Shown here piece by piece: positions 33,781 through 40,822 of a stretch of 64,000 nucleotides of DNA; positions within the stretch are counted from its first letter, which is position 1, and the number at the start of each line of letters is the position of its first letter. The notes beneath the pieces are model-generated. The model saw only the letters and a list, made by a program, of their open reading frames with translations. It was not told the DNA's origin and did no database searches. This stretch comes from a virus: IMG/VR virus record IMGVR_UViG_3300027770_000039, positions 46,974 to 110,973 of that record; one strand, written 5' to 3'. The translations under genes and the position numbers were made by a program.

Positions 33781-33823
33781 CCTCACACAATAACTTTCTC
33801 AAATAATGAGATGCGGATACTAA

Positions 33824-33846
33824 ATGTCGGTGGTGTCCGCTATAAT
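33824..33846 (+). promoter_or_regulatory. Early promoter, 11-nt-spaced class (copy 7)
   Basis: ATGTCGGTGG then TATAAT at 11 nt spacing. The imperfect arms GCGGATAC and GTGTCCGC flank the TGTCGG core. Confidence 0.75.
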
Positions 33847-33874
33847 ACTACTAACAACAAACGAAAGGAAACAA

Positions 33875-34030
33875 ATGACCAACTCAACACTAGAGGTCGG
33901 ACAGACCTACACAACTACAACCAGTAATGTTGTAGGTATTATCAAAGCAATAGACAACCACCCAAGCGGTGTAAGTCGTATCTTGCTTGATGTAAATGGC
34001 AAAGAGCGTTGGACAAGTCTAACTAACTAA
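33875..34030 (+). CDS. Hypothetical small beta protein, paralogue of 30654 gene
   Basis: 51 residues beginning MTNSTLEVGQTYTTTTSN; resembles the protein encoded at 30654-30854. ACGAAAGGAA precedes the ATG. Function unknown. Confidence 0.6.
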   Translation: MTNSTLEVGQTYTTTTSNVVGIIKAIDNHPSGVSRILLDVNGKERWTSLTN

Positions 34031-34048
34031 GCGTAAGGCGGATACCGC

Positions 34049-34071
34049 TTGTCGGTGGTATCCGCTATAAT
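34049..34071 (+). promoter_or_regulatory. Early promoter, 11-nt-spaced class (copy 8)
   Basis: TTGTCGGTGG, TATAAT after 11 nt. Perfect arms GGATACC and GGTATCC surround the TTGTCG core, which may be a protein site. Confidence 0.75.
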
Positions 34072-34098
34072 AAACCCACCTAACGAAAGGAAACACAA

Positions 34099-34521
34099 AT
34101 GGCAAGAGGCAAAGCAATACAGGTAAAAATACCTACTGCTAAGGTTATCAAAGCCTTAGAAACAAGATTAGCCAAACTAGAGGCTGATTACACAAAGCAA
34201 GATGAAAATGAAGCAAAGTTCCAAAAGAAATTGGAAGCATGGAAAAAAGATATTGGGAAGTGGGCTATTGCTAATTTCTCAAAGGCGCAAGACCTACGCA
34301 CCAACTATCGCCAATGGAACAAAACTCTCAATGTTGATTTTGATATTGTAGTAAGCGAAAAGGATTTTCCTGCTGAACCAGTAAAGGACTACGAGCAAAT
34401 CCATCAGCACTCTTATCGTGAGATGAAAGACGAAATGGAAAATGCTATCCGTATTCTTAAAATGACCGATGAGGAAACAGTTAGCGCAAGCACCTATAAC
34501 GCTATTGCTCGTTATCTCTAA
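34099..34521 (+). CDS. Hypothetical coiled-coil protein
   Basis: 140 residues; N-terminal basic, then long charged helices (ALETRLAKLEADYTKQDENE). ACGAAAGGAA precedes the ATG and a strong hairpin follows. Possibly a DNA-binding or structural protein; no motif. Confidence 0.65.
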   Translation: MARGKAIQVKIPTAKVIKALETRLAKLEADYTKQDENEAKFQKKLEAWKKDIGKWAIANFSKAQDLRTNYRQWNKTLNVDFDIVVSEKDFPAEPVKDYEQIHQHSYREMKDEMENAIRILKMTDEETVSASTYNAIARYL

Positions 34522-34530
34522 ATAACAGAT

Positions 34531-34555
34531 GGGGGCTAGACAAAATCTAGCCCCC
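34531..34555 (+). terminator. Hairpin terminator after coiled-coil gene
   Basis: GGGGGCTAG and CTAGCCCCC form a perfect 9-bp stem with a 7-nt loop, followed by TATGTTATACTTTTT. The downstream sequence also offers a promoter-like TAGACA-17-TTATAC that would use the hairpin as its spacer. Confidence 0.75.
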
Positions 34556-34593
34556 TATGTTATACTTTTTATCCCTACTAACAAAGGAACAAA

Positions 34594-34806
34594 ATGCGAT
34601 ATAGATTAGAAATCTATGATGCTAATAAATCTCACGACATTTCCATACCACTTGCTGAAAGTATCAACTATCCAAAAATTGCTAACATAGTTAAGCAAAA
34701 TATAAAAAACTTTCAGGGTGATGTAAAAGCATATGTATTTGATGTAACTAATAATAAAAAGATCACAGCGGCGTATTTCCCAGAAGAAATTCATTCACTA
34801 ATCTAA
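34594..34806 (+). CDS. Hypothetical protein
   Basis: 70 residues, alpha/beta (MRYRLEIYDANKSHDIS.., VKAYVFDVTNNKKI). ACAAAGGA precedes the ATG. Flanked by strong hairpins on both sides, so it is a monocistronic unit. Confidence 0.6.
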   Translation: MRYRLEIYDANKSHDISIPLAESINYPKIANIVKQNIKNFQGDVKAYVFDVTNNKKITAAYFPEEIHSLI

Positions 34807-34811
34807 AGCTT

Positions 34812-34839
34812 GGGGCGGGTTTTTATGTTTTCCCGCCCC
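34812..34839 (+). terminator. Terminator hairpin
   Basis: GGGGCGGG and CCCGCCCC form a perfect 8-bp stem with a T-rich 12-nt loop. Confidence 0.7.
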
Positions 34840-34867
34840 ATCTTCCCATGCGCCCAACCTTGGGGAC

Positions 34868-34892
34868 TTATCCACAGCCTTACGGAAATCTG
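34868..34892. promoter_or_regulatory. DnaA-box-like site within interspersed element
   Basis: TTATCCACA matches the DnaA-box consensus, and it forms the left arm of a TCCACAG..CTGTGGA hairpin. Only one such box is seen, so it may be chance sequence of the interspersed hairpin element. Confidence 0.3.
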
Positions 34893-34931
34893 TGGAAAAC
34901 CCCTGAAACCTGATGTAAAATAAGATAGACA

Positions 34932-34954
34932 ATGTCAGTGCCAACTGTTATAAT
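34932..34954 (+). promoter_or_regulatory. Early promoter, 11-nt-spaced class (copy 9)
   Basis: ATGTCAGT, TATAAT after 11 nt, with TGT before the -10. Confidence 0.75.
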
Positions 34955-34982
34955 AAACCTAACAAACAAACGAAAGGATAAA

Positions 34983-35990
34983 ATGGCTCATAATCTAGAA
35001 GTGCAAGATGGTGAAGTAGCATTTGCGTTACGTGGCGCACCTGCTTGGCACAATCTTGCAAATCGCATTTTCGCTCAAGATGAAAATGTAACTACCGCAA
35101 CAATGCTTGAAGAAGCAAAGTTAAATAACTGGAATGTTCGCTTGTCGGACGTTGCAGATCACATCCCTAACACATGGAGAAATACATCAGATAATTTCTA
35201 TGTGATTCGTGATAACCCATTTGATCAAGGCACTGATGTTCTATCAGTTGTTGGAAAGCGATACAAGACTGTTCAGAATGAAGAGTTATTTCAATTCGCC
35301 GACAACGTTTTAGACAATGGCGATGCAAAATGGGAATCTGCTGGCTCAATTAAAAAGGGCAAAGTTGTATTCGGCTCATTGGATATTCCTCGTGAAATCG
35401 TATTAGACCCACAAGGTGTTAACGATAGAACTAAGTTATATTTAATCGTATGGACATCACACGACGGCTCAGTTGCCGTTCAAGCAGCAATCACACCTGT
35501 TCGTGTTGTCTGCCAAAATACTCTTAACCTTGCAATGAAGGGCGCTAAGCAATCTTTCAAGATTCGCCACACACAAACTGCTGAAGGCAGAATTGTGCAA
35601 GCCCGTCAAGCATTGGGATTAACATTTGCGTATGCAGATGAATTTCAAAAGCAAGCACAAGAGTTATTTACTCAATCAGTTACCGATAAGCAATTCTCGG
35701 ATTTGATTCGCAATCTATACCCAAAGCCTGAGTCAGATGTTAAAGGCGCATTGAAGAAGTGGGAGAATAAGGTTGTTCTAATTGATGACCTTTATCATAA
35801 CTCACCAACTAATTCTACAATCAAGGGAACTGCTTGGGGTGCATTTAATGCACTAACTGAGCGTTTAGATTATTACCGCACATCACGCACTGGTAATACT
35901 GAATCGCTAAATGCTGGCGCAAGTGGGTTCGACCCAATTTTAACTGCAGAGAAAAATAAAATTCTCAAAGCAGTTAAAGCCTTAGCCTAA
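34983..35990 (+). CDS. DUF932 family phage/plasmid-like protein
   Basis: 335 residues. PAWHNLANRIF near the N-terminus, SVVGKRYKTVQNEELFQFAD, and VRVVCQNTLNLAMKG are hallmarks of DUF932, a conserved family in phages and plasmids of unknown role. The start is the ATG after ACGAAAGGATAAA. It has its own promoter and terminator, suggesting strong early expression. Confidence 0.85.
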   Translation: MAHNLEVQDGEVAFALRGAPAWHNLANRIFAQDENVTTATMLEEAKLNNWNVRLSDVADHIPNTWRNTSDNFYVIRDNPFDQGTDVLSVVGKRYKTVQNEELFQFADNVLDNGDAKWESAGSIKKGKVVFGSLDIPREIVLDPQGVNDRTKLYLIVWTSHDGSVAVQAAITPVRVVCQNTLNLAMKGAKQSFKIRHTQTAEGRIVQARQALGLTFAYADEFQKQAQELFTQSVTDKQFSDLIRNLYPKPESDVKGALKKWENKVVLIDDLYHNSPTNSTIKGTAWGAFNALTERLDYYRTSRTGNTESLNAGASGFDPILTAEKNKILKAVKALA

Positions 35991-35996
35991 ATAAAT

Positions 35997-36021
35997 GGGG
36001 CCCGAAAGGGCCCCGTTTCTT
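35997..36021 (+). terminator. Strong intrinsic terminator
   Basis: GGGGCCC-GAAA-GGGCCCC, a perfect 7-bp stem with a GAAA tetraloop, then GTTTCTT. It lies just before the tRNA-Asp gene. Confidence 0.85.
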
Positions 36022-36095
36022 GGTCCATTAGCTCAGCTGGTTAGAGCGCTACCCTGTCACGGTAGAGGCCGACGGTTCAAGTCCGTTATGGATCG
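36022..36095 (+). tRNA. tRNA-Asp (GTC)
   Basis: 74 nt cloverleaf: acceptor GGTCCAT/ATGGATC, D-arm with GGTTAGAG, anticodon stem CTACC/GGTAG with loop CTGTCAC, and T-arm with GGTTCAAGTCC. CCA is not encoded. Confidence 0.95.
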
Positions 36096-36099
36096 CAAA

Positions 36100-36173
36100 G
36101 TGCCATTAGCTTAGTTGGTTAAAGCCCCGAACTCATAATTCGGTAATCGTAGGTTCAAGTCCTACATGGCACA
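36100..36173 (+). tRNA. tRNA with CAT anticodon (elongator Met or Ile2)
   Basis: 74 nt: acceptor GTGCCAT/ATGGCAC, anticodon stem CCGAA/TTCGG with loop CTCATAA, T-arm GTAGG-TTCAAGT-CCTAC. The G1-C72 pair excludes a typical initiator; it is either Met or lysidine-modified Ile. CCA is not encoded. It lies 4 nt after tRNA-Asp. Confidence 0.92.
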
Positions 36174-36248
36174 CAAGCTGCGCCCAACCTTAGAGGCTCG
36201 ATCAACGCTTTACGGGTGTTATATAAAATCCCCCAAAACCTATTGCAA

Positions 36249-36271
36249 ATGTCAGTAGCCTCTGCTACAAT
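36249..36271 (+). promoter_or_regulatory. Early promoter, 11-nt-spaced class (copy 10)
   Basis: ATGTCAGT, TACAAT after 11 nt, preceded by the interspersed hairpin element and followed by ACGAAAGG. Confidence 0.7.
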
Positions 36272-36296
36272 TACGACATTCAACGAAAGGAATAAT

Positions 36297-37070
36297 ATGC
36301 CAAATTGGGTATATAACACATTAACGATACAAGGTCCAAAGTCTGAAATTGATTCTATTAAGGATAGACTTAATAAGCCGTTTACTTTAGCACAAGAGAA
36401 TCATGGTATGGGAGATATTACTCCTAATGGTTTCCCCACCAAAATTAAAGAGGTTACTTATAGTAATCCTGTTTTTGCTTTCTTTAATATCCACTCATAT
36501 AAAGATGAAGGTATTACTGATGAAGAGTATGCCTGCCAGCCTGACCGTTCAGGTCTTGACTTAAATGACCCTGATTGGTTCCGCAAATCTGTTGAGTTTG
36601 CTAAGACTCAGAAAGATTGGTATTCATGGAATCAATCTAACTGGGGAACTAAATGGGATGTAGCCGTATCAGATGATGACAAATATCCTGAAACCGAATT
36701 GCTTGAACACAAGTCTGAAGGTGATGATAACTGGCTTCTATATAAATACGAGACTGCTTGGTCACCTGCTGTAACTATCTTAACTAAACTATCTAATCTT
36801 GTTCCGAACTCCCTTCTCACATTAGAGTTTGAGGAAGAGACAGGCTGGGGTGGGGAATATGAGATTGTTCGTGGCGAAGTAAAAGAATTGGCAGAATGGG
36901 ATAACCGTTGCTATGCTTGCCAATCTTATGACACATTAAGTTATTGTGAAAATGACTGTGGCGAATTCTGTTCATCTTGTAATCAAGGCTCATGGCAGGA
37001 TGCAGAGGCAATGGAAAAATGTCAGACCCACATGGTACTATTAACCACTACCGAAACGAAAGGAAACTAA
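36297..37070 (+). CDS. Api92/YubB-like ferredoxin-fold protein with C-terminal zinc motif
   Basis: 257 residues from the ATG after ACGAAAGGA. MPNWVYNTLTIQG, then YSWNQSNWGTKWDV and TAWSPAV match the ferredoxin-like Api92 family seen in phages and plasmids. The C-terminus has CYACQSYDTLSYCENDC and CSSC, a Cys-rich zinc module. Function unknown; the family is often found near anti-restriction loci. Confidence 0.75.
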   Translation: MPNWVYNTLTIQGPKSEIDSIKDRLNKPFTLAQENHGMGDITPNGFPTKIKEVTYSNPVFAFFNIHSYKDEGITDEEYACQPDRSGLDLNDPDWFRKSVEFAKTQKDWYSWNQSNWGTKWDVAVSDDDKYPETELLEHKSEGDDNWLLYKYETAWSPAVTILTKLSNLVPNSLLTLEFEEETGWGGEYEIVRGEVKELAEWDNRCYACQSYDTLSYCENDCGEFCSSCNQGSWQDAEAMEKCQTHMVLLTTTETKGN

Positions 37071-37071
37071 C

Positions 37072-37542
37072 ATGGAAGACACATACGGAGCAACAGTAAC
37101 ACCTGCTGTACCTGCTACATACAATCCTAGTGCACTTGTGCAATACAAGTTTATTGAAGGAGAAAATGTAACATATCCAATTGCTAAAGTTACAGACTTA
37201 GAATGGGACCTAGAACAAGGTCGACGTTCTCGTGATAACTTTAACGAACTTAAAGGTACAGTTAATGAATTAGAAGAACTTCTAGTTGAACTGTATAATC
37301 CTAATTATACAAAAGAAGAAGCGCTGCAACAAATTGCAGAACTATTTGGATTTGAACTATCAAAGACAGTTACCATAACTGGAACTATTAACTTTGAAGT
37401 AATAATGCAAGTACCACTTGATGAGGTTGAAGATTTTGATGCTCATTACAAACTTGGCGATGAACTTTCTTTAACATCTTACAATGGCGATGTTGAAGTT
37501 AATGATTGGTCAATCGAAAGCACAGATGTGGATTGGAACTAA
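37072..37542 (+). CDS. Hypothetical acidic protein
   Basis: 156 residues; a helix-rich N-terminal half with a later strand pair (KTVTITGTINFEVIMQVPL, LTSYNGDVEVNDW). No recognised motif. ACGAAAGGAA precedes the ATG and it overlaps the next gene by one base. Confidence 0.65.
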   Translation: MEDTYGATVTPAVPATYNPSALVQYKFIEGENVTYPIAKVTDLEWDLEQGRRSRDNFNELKGTVNELEELLVELYNPNYTKEEALQQIAELFGFELSKTVTITGTINFEVIMQVPLDEVEDFDAHYKLGDELSLTSYNGDVEVNDWSIESTDVDWN

Positions 37543-37754
37543 TGTACTTTGAACTTACCGCACCCGATAGGCTGTCAATGGAGATGGCCTATTGGGATGC
37601 ACAAATAATCGGACTAGACCCAACTGCAATGTCACCGTTGACTTTCAATGTTGGAACTGGTAGTATTGAGAAAGTAAGTAAGATTCGTGACAAGTATAAT
37701 TTAACTGAAAGTTATACCTCAGACTACGAACCTACTGGATACACTAGGAGATAA
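37542..37754 (+). CDS. Hypothetical small protein
   Basis: 70 residues beginning MYFELTAPDRLSMEMAYWD. The longer open frame starts inside the upstream gene; the TAATG start is preferred. Confidence 0.6.
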   Translation: MYFELTAPDRLSMEMAYWDAQIIGLDPTAMSPLTFNVGTGSIEKVSKIRDKYNLTESYTSDYEPTGYTRR

Positions 37755-37755
37755 T

Positions 37756-37902
37756 ATGTCAGATTACAAAGATGGTTTTGACGACGGGTATAAATTTGCT
37801 CGTGAAGAGATTATCGAAAAGCTATCAGAGATTGATATTAATGATATTGATTCCTGGATTTTAGATCGTCTAGCAGAAATGATGGAAGGTAATCAACTGT
37901 GA
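37756..37902 (+). CDS. Acidic helical micro-protein
   Basis: 48 residues (GFDDGYKFAREEIIEKL..), a phage-typical motif DGYxxAR followed by an acidic helix. TAGGAG precedes the ATG. TGATG overlap with the next gene. Confidence 0.6.
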   Translation: MSDYKDGFDDGYKFAREEIIEKLSEIDINDIDSWILDRLAEMMEGNQL

Positions 37903-38108
37903 TGGCTGAAGATGTATCCCCAGTTTATTATTGCGATAGCTGCAGCGTAGCCCGTGCATCATATCTAATTAAACTATTAGATGGTGAACTGGCATTTTGC
38001 ACACATCATTATAATAAATCTAAAAAGGCCCTTGACGAAAAGGCCTATGAAGTGGTAGAATTAAATAAAACGGAAGAGTCACCTAAACTAAAAGAAATGG
38101 CGGAATAG
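37902..38108 (+). CDS. Small zinc-finger-like protein
   Basis: 68 residues with CDSCSVAR near residue 11 and CTHHYNKSKK near 34, a likely CxxC..CxxH zinc site. A GTG one codon earlier could also start it. Confidence 0.6.
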   Translation: MAEDVSPVYYCDSCSVARASYLIKLLDGELAFCTHHYNKSKKALDEKAYEVVELNKTEESPKLKEMAE

Positions 38109-38110
38109 CA

Positions 38111-38518
38111 ATGGGAGATAGAGCAAACTTTGGATTCGTTCAACCGAACGGACAAACAATTGTATTATACGGTCACTGGGCAGGACATCAAATGCTAGGT
38201 AAATTAGCGGACGCTGTCATTGCTGCGAGACCACGCTGGAATGATTCATCATATGCAACACGTATCGCTATTAGCAATATCATTGCTGATCAGTGGAATA
38301 TGGAAACTGGATGGGGCCTATACGTAAATGAGATTGGCGACAATGAACATAAGATTGCCATCATTGATTGGGACCAGCAAACATTCAGTCTTCATGAGCA
38401 TACGGATGCACGAGATCCTTTAAACAAAGTCCGTGGCATGAATAACAAAGCGCTCTTCACAATGGACCTAACTTCATTCTGTGAGAAGTATGCATTGGAA
38501 AGATTACTAGTAGTTTAA
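38111..38518 (+). CDS. Conserved phage protein with GDRANFGF start
   Basis: 135 residues beginning MGDRANFGFVQPNGQTIVLYG; such proteins occur in many actinophages with unknown function. Two lobes: a beta-rich front and a helix-rich back with WNMETGWGLYVNEIGD. Last gene before a structured RNA and terminator. Confidence 0.7.
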   Translation: MGDRANFGFVQPNGQTIVLYGHWAGHQMLGKLADAVIAARPRWNDSSYATRIAISNIIADQWNMETGWGLYVNEIGDNEHKIAIIDWDQQTFSLHEHTDARDPLNKVRGMNNKALFTMDLTSFCEKYALERLLVV

Positions 38519-38530
38519 ATTTAGAAGAAC

Positions 38531-38599
38531 GAATGGTGCATCTCCTTTAGATGCTAAGTAAGGCAGGCTTTCCTTTCGTTGAGGTCCTAGCAGCCATTC
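38531..38599 (+). ncRNA. Candidate structured RNA upstream of terminator
   Basis: Outer arms GAATGG and CCATTC enclose a perfect hairpin GCATCT-CCTTT-AGATGC and an AAGG..CCTT arm. It immediately precedes a strong terminator, so a stable small RNA from this 3' end is plausible. Folding was done by eye. Confidence 0.4.
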
Positions 38600-38602
38600 A
38601 TC

Positions 38603-38638
38603 CTAAACCCCTATGACCCTTCTGGCATGGGGGTTTAG
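38603..38638 (+). terminator. Intrinsic terminator
   Basis: CTAAACCCC and GGGGTTTAG pair over 9 bp with an 18-nt loop. Confidence 0.75.
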
Positions 38639-38762
38639 CTTTGCGCTCACGGGTGAGGGTAGCATATGCTCTTTACGGAAGTCAAATTTATTTTCCTGAA
38701 ATCCTAGCATATGGACAAAGCTGGGCTCATGTGGTGTGAATCACACGGATATAGCCTATACA

Positions 38763-38785
38763 ATGTCAGTGGTATGTTATATAAT
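38763..38785 (+). promoter_or_regulatory. Early promoter, 11-nt-spaced class (copy 11)
   Basis: ATGTCAGTGG, TATAAT after 11 nt, then a GCGAAAGGAAA ribosome site. Confidence 0.75.
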
Positions 38786-38809
38786 TAAGGTCCTAGCGAA
38801 AGGAAATAT

Positions 38810-39040
38810 ATGTCATTCTTGGAGAATGAAAACCAAATGGTGATAGACGCAGAATATTCTTATATTGGAGAACAACTGGTCGAAGACTGGACTAACTCTA
38901 ATTTAGATGAAGGTCAACTATTTGCAGATTTTAGATTTGCTGAAATGTGTGAGAGTAATTATCTAAAGGGTAGATTTAATCAGTTTTATGATTTAAAACC
39001 CGAAGACCAATACTATGTAGAATGGGATGAGGAAGCATAA
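38810..39040 (+). CDS. Acidic helical protein
   Basis: 76 residues, acidic, with two helices (QMVIDAEYSYIGEQLVEDW.., FRFAEMCESNYLKGRF). No motif. TAATG overlap with the next gene. Confidence 0.6.
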   Translation: MSFLENENQMVIDAEYSYIGEQLVEDWTNSNLDEGQLFADFRFAEMCESNYLKGRFNQFYDLKPEDQYYVEWDEEA

Positions 39041-39216
39041 TGTTAGGTTATACATATAAAGATATACAAGCATTTGGTAATAGTCTTACTTGGGCTATTG
39101 ATACCGCCAAATCTCAGGGTGAAGAACAACAGTATAAACAATTATTAATTGTATGGGATTTTTTTGAAGGTCTACTAGCAGAAGGGTATATAGATGAGAA
39201 CACATACTACGGATAA
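39040..39216 (+). CDS. Hypothetical helical micro-protein
   Basis: 58 residues (MLGYTYKDIQAFGNSLTWAI..). Translationally coupled; no known motif. Confidence 0.55.
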   Translation: MLGYTYKDIQAFGNSLTWAIDTAKSQGEEQQYKQLLIVWDFFEGLLAEGYIDENTYYG

Positions 39217-39355
39217 GTTAATAGAATATATGAATATTCATTTAATTAGTCTTAATCAAGACTTAGATAAGGATTTGAATGTTGAATCTAAGATAAATAT
39301 CCAAGGACAAATTATGGCTATAGAACATCTATTGGAGGTATATAATGAGTTATAA
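39194..39355 (+). CDS. Hypothetical helical micro-protein
   Basis: 53 residues beginning MRTHTTDKLIEYMNIHLISL, overlapping both neighbours (23 and 11 nt). Helical with leucine-rich heptad-like pattern. Confidence 0.55.
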   Translation: MRTHTTDKLIEYMNIHLISLNQDLDKDLNVESKINIQGQIMAIEHLLEVYNEL

Positions 39356-39623
39356 GGATACTCTATTGGAACCCCGCCTTCAAAAACTGGTGGACCTGGG
39401 GGAATCAGGCACTGACATTCTGCACGGGGAATTAAAGAACCTTATGCTGGAAGCAGAGACTCAGCTTGATTATGCTACCAAAGCTGAGGAAGAATCAGAG
39501 GAAGCAATGGACTCTATGGAAAGAAGGTATTGGGAAGGCCAACTAGAGGCATTGACAGAATGCTATATATTGACGTATAATTTAACCTTCGCCATAAATG
39601 AAAGGATTATATCCCGTGGATGA
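39345..39623 (+). CDS. Hypothetical coiled-coil protein
   Basis: 92 residues; long charged helices (KNLMLEAETQLDYATKAEEE..). GGAGG lies 8 nt before the ATG. Confidence 0.6.
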   Translation: MSYKDTLLEPRLQKLVDLGESGTDILHGELKNLMLEAETQLDYATKAEEESEEAMDSMERRYWEGQLEALTECYILTYNLTFAINERIISRG

Positions 39624-40038
39624 CATTCAGTATGACAGAGGACAAAAAATTAAAATGCAGTTGGACCAAATGGTCAATACTTTAAATGGCATGGATGTTT
39701 CATTGTCACTAGTATGGCTTTGGACATGGGATTTAATTAGAGATAAATATGATCAATACTCTAAGGACGATCTTTATAGCGATTTAACAATTACTGATGG
39801 GACAACCCTTGATACTATCTGGGATAAATTATGGTCTCAGGTTCCCGCCTCATTTACTCTGGAGTATGGCGCAGAGTACATAGATGAGGCTATAACAGAC
39901 TGGATGTTAGACAACGGCTTCCTTACTGTGCTAGATGATGACGGCTGGCTGAATGACGATGAAGACATAGTAGATCTAACTGCAGAGGAAGAGACAGCAA
40001 TGATTGAAGGATTAGTTAATCTAAACGAGATCCCATAA
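39598..40038 (+). CDS. Hypothetical acidic protein
   Basis: 146 residues, very acidic C-terminus (DDDGWLNDDEDIVDL). Start uncertain: the ATG at 39598 overlaps the previous gene by 26 nt, while a GTG six codons later has AAAGGA upstream. No motif recognised. Confidence 0.55.
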   Translation: MKGLYPVDDIQYDRGQKIKMQLDQMVNTLNGMDVSLSLVWLWTWDLIRDKYDQYSKDDLYSDLTITDGTTLDTIWDKLWSQVPASFTLEYGAEYIDEAITDWMLDNGFLTVLDDDGWLNDDEDIVDLTAEEETAMIEGLVNLNEIP

Positions 40039-40164
40039 ACTTGTGGGCAAGGGGGCATAGCATAGTTTTTACGAGGCTATATACAAATCCCCCAATTTAT
40101 GATAAAATATAAGAAAAGCTTTCTGATCTTCAAGGCGGAGCTCAGATTTATCGAAAGGCAACAA

Positions 40165-40311
40165 ATGACAACAAAACGTGAATATCTAAAAAGCAAGGGC
40201 ATTACAGTTGGTCGCCGTGGTCGCTTCTCAGGAGCTGCCAAGGTTGTGTTAGCGGAAGCTGACAAGAACGGTATGAAGTTTACAGCCGAAGTCCCAACAA
40301 AGACTAAGTAA
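40165..40311 (+). CDS. Mini Lsr2-like DNA-binding protein
   Basis: 48 residues. REYLKSKGITVGRRGRFSG and VVLAEADKNG match the C-terminal domain of Lsr2, where an R-G-R AT-hook-like loop reads AT-rich minor grooves (Lsr2: W-A-x-x-x-G-x-x-V-x-x-RGR-I-P). The Lsr2 oligomerisation domain is missing. It could antagonise or mimic host Lsr2 silencing of AT-rich phage DNA. GAAAGG precedes the ATG. Confidence 0.65.
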   Translation: MTTKREYLKSKGITVGRRGRFSGAAKVVLAEADKNGMKFTAEVPTKTK

Positions 40312-40348
40312 ACAAACTAACATTGGGAGGGGTTGAGAGAACGTGCTC

Positions 40349-40377
40349 TTGACCTTTCCCAACCTTTTTGATAAAAT
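40349..40377 (+). promoter_or_regulatory. Canonical promoter in early region
   Basis: TTGACC, 17 nt, TAAAAT, ATG 18 nt downstream. It overlaps an imperfect hairpin (GGGAGGGGTTGAGAG..CTCTTGACCTTTCCC) that may terminate the preceding gene. This is one of the few canonical promoters on the plus strand. Confidence 0.6.
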
Positions 40378-40394
40378 CTTAATGAGAGGCGGAC

Positions 40395-40664
40395 ATGGGT
40401 AAAAGAACAGACGAAGATAAAATAGCAGAACAGTTACAAGAAGTTCTAGACAATCATTGGTTCAACCCTTCTATATGTGCCAGTGTAATTGTAAATAGAT
40501 TTCCATTATATACGCAAGACAGATTAATGGATTTAATGAAAGAAATTATTAAAGAGCAGGCTTCTAAGTTCCGACCTTATTGGGAGGAAGGAGTAACTTC
40601 CGAAGCAATTATGCTAGCAAGTCATCTTGCTGAGGTTATAGAAATGCATGAGCCCCTGGCATGA
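40395..40664 (+). CDS. Hypothetical helical protein
   Basis: 89 residues (DEDKIAEQLQEVLDNHWFNP.., HLAEVIEMHEPLA). It might be a small DNA replication-associated protein, but no motif supports that. AGAGGCGG precedes the ATG. Confidence 0.6.
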   Translation: MGKRTDEDKIAEQLQEVLDNHWFNPSICASVIVNRFPLYTQDRLMDLMKEIIKEQASKFRPYWEEGVTSEAIMLASHLAEVIEMHEPLA

Positions 40665-40822
40665 CCGAAAAAGTCAAAGCTGGCAAGGATCGAAAGAAAG
40701 CTAATCATTCTTTAAGGACATTCCGTAAATGGAAGAAAAATGAGGCGGCTAAGAAACAAGCAGAAATAGATAGATACAATAATCTATGTGGTCCAGTAAC
40801 CATAACATATATAAGTAAATAA
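40661..40822 (+). CDS. Basic micro-protein
   Basis: 53 residues, very basic helix (KAGKDRKKANHSLRTFRKWK..). ATGA overlap with the previous gene. Probably binds nucleic acid; last rightward gene. Confidence 0.55.
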   Translation: MTEKVKAGKDRKKANHSLRTFRKWKKNEAAKKQAEIDRYNNLCGPVTITYISK

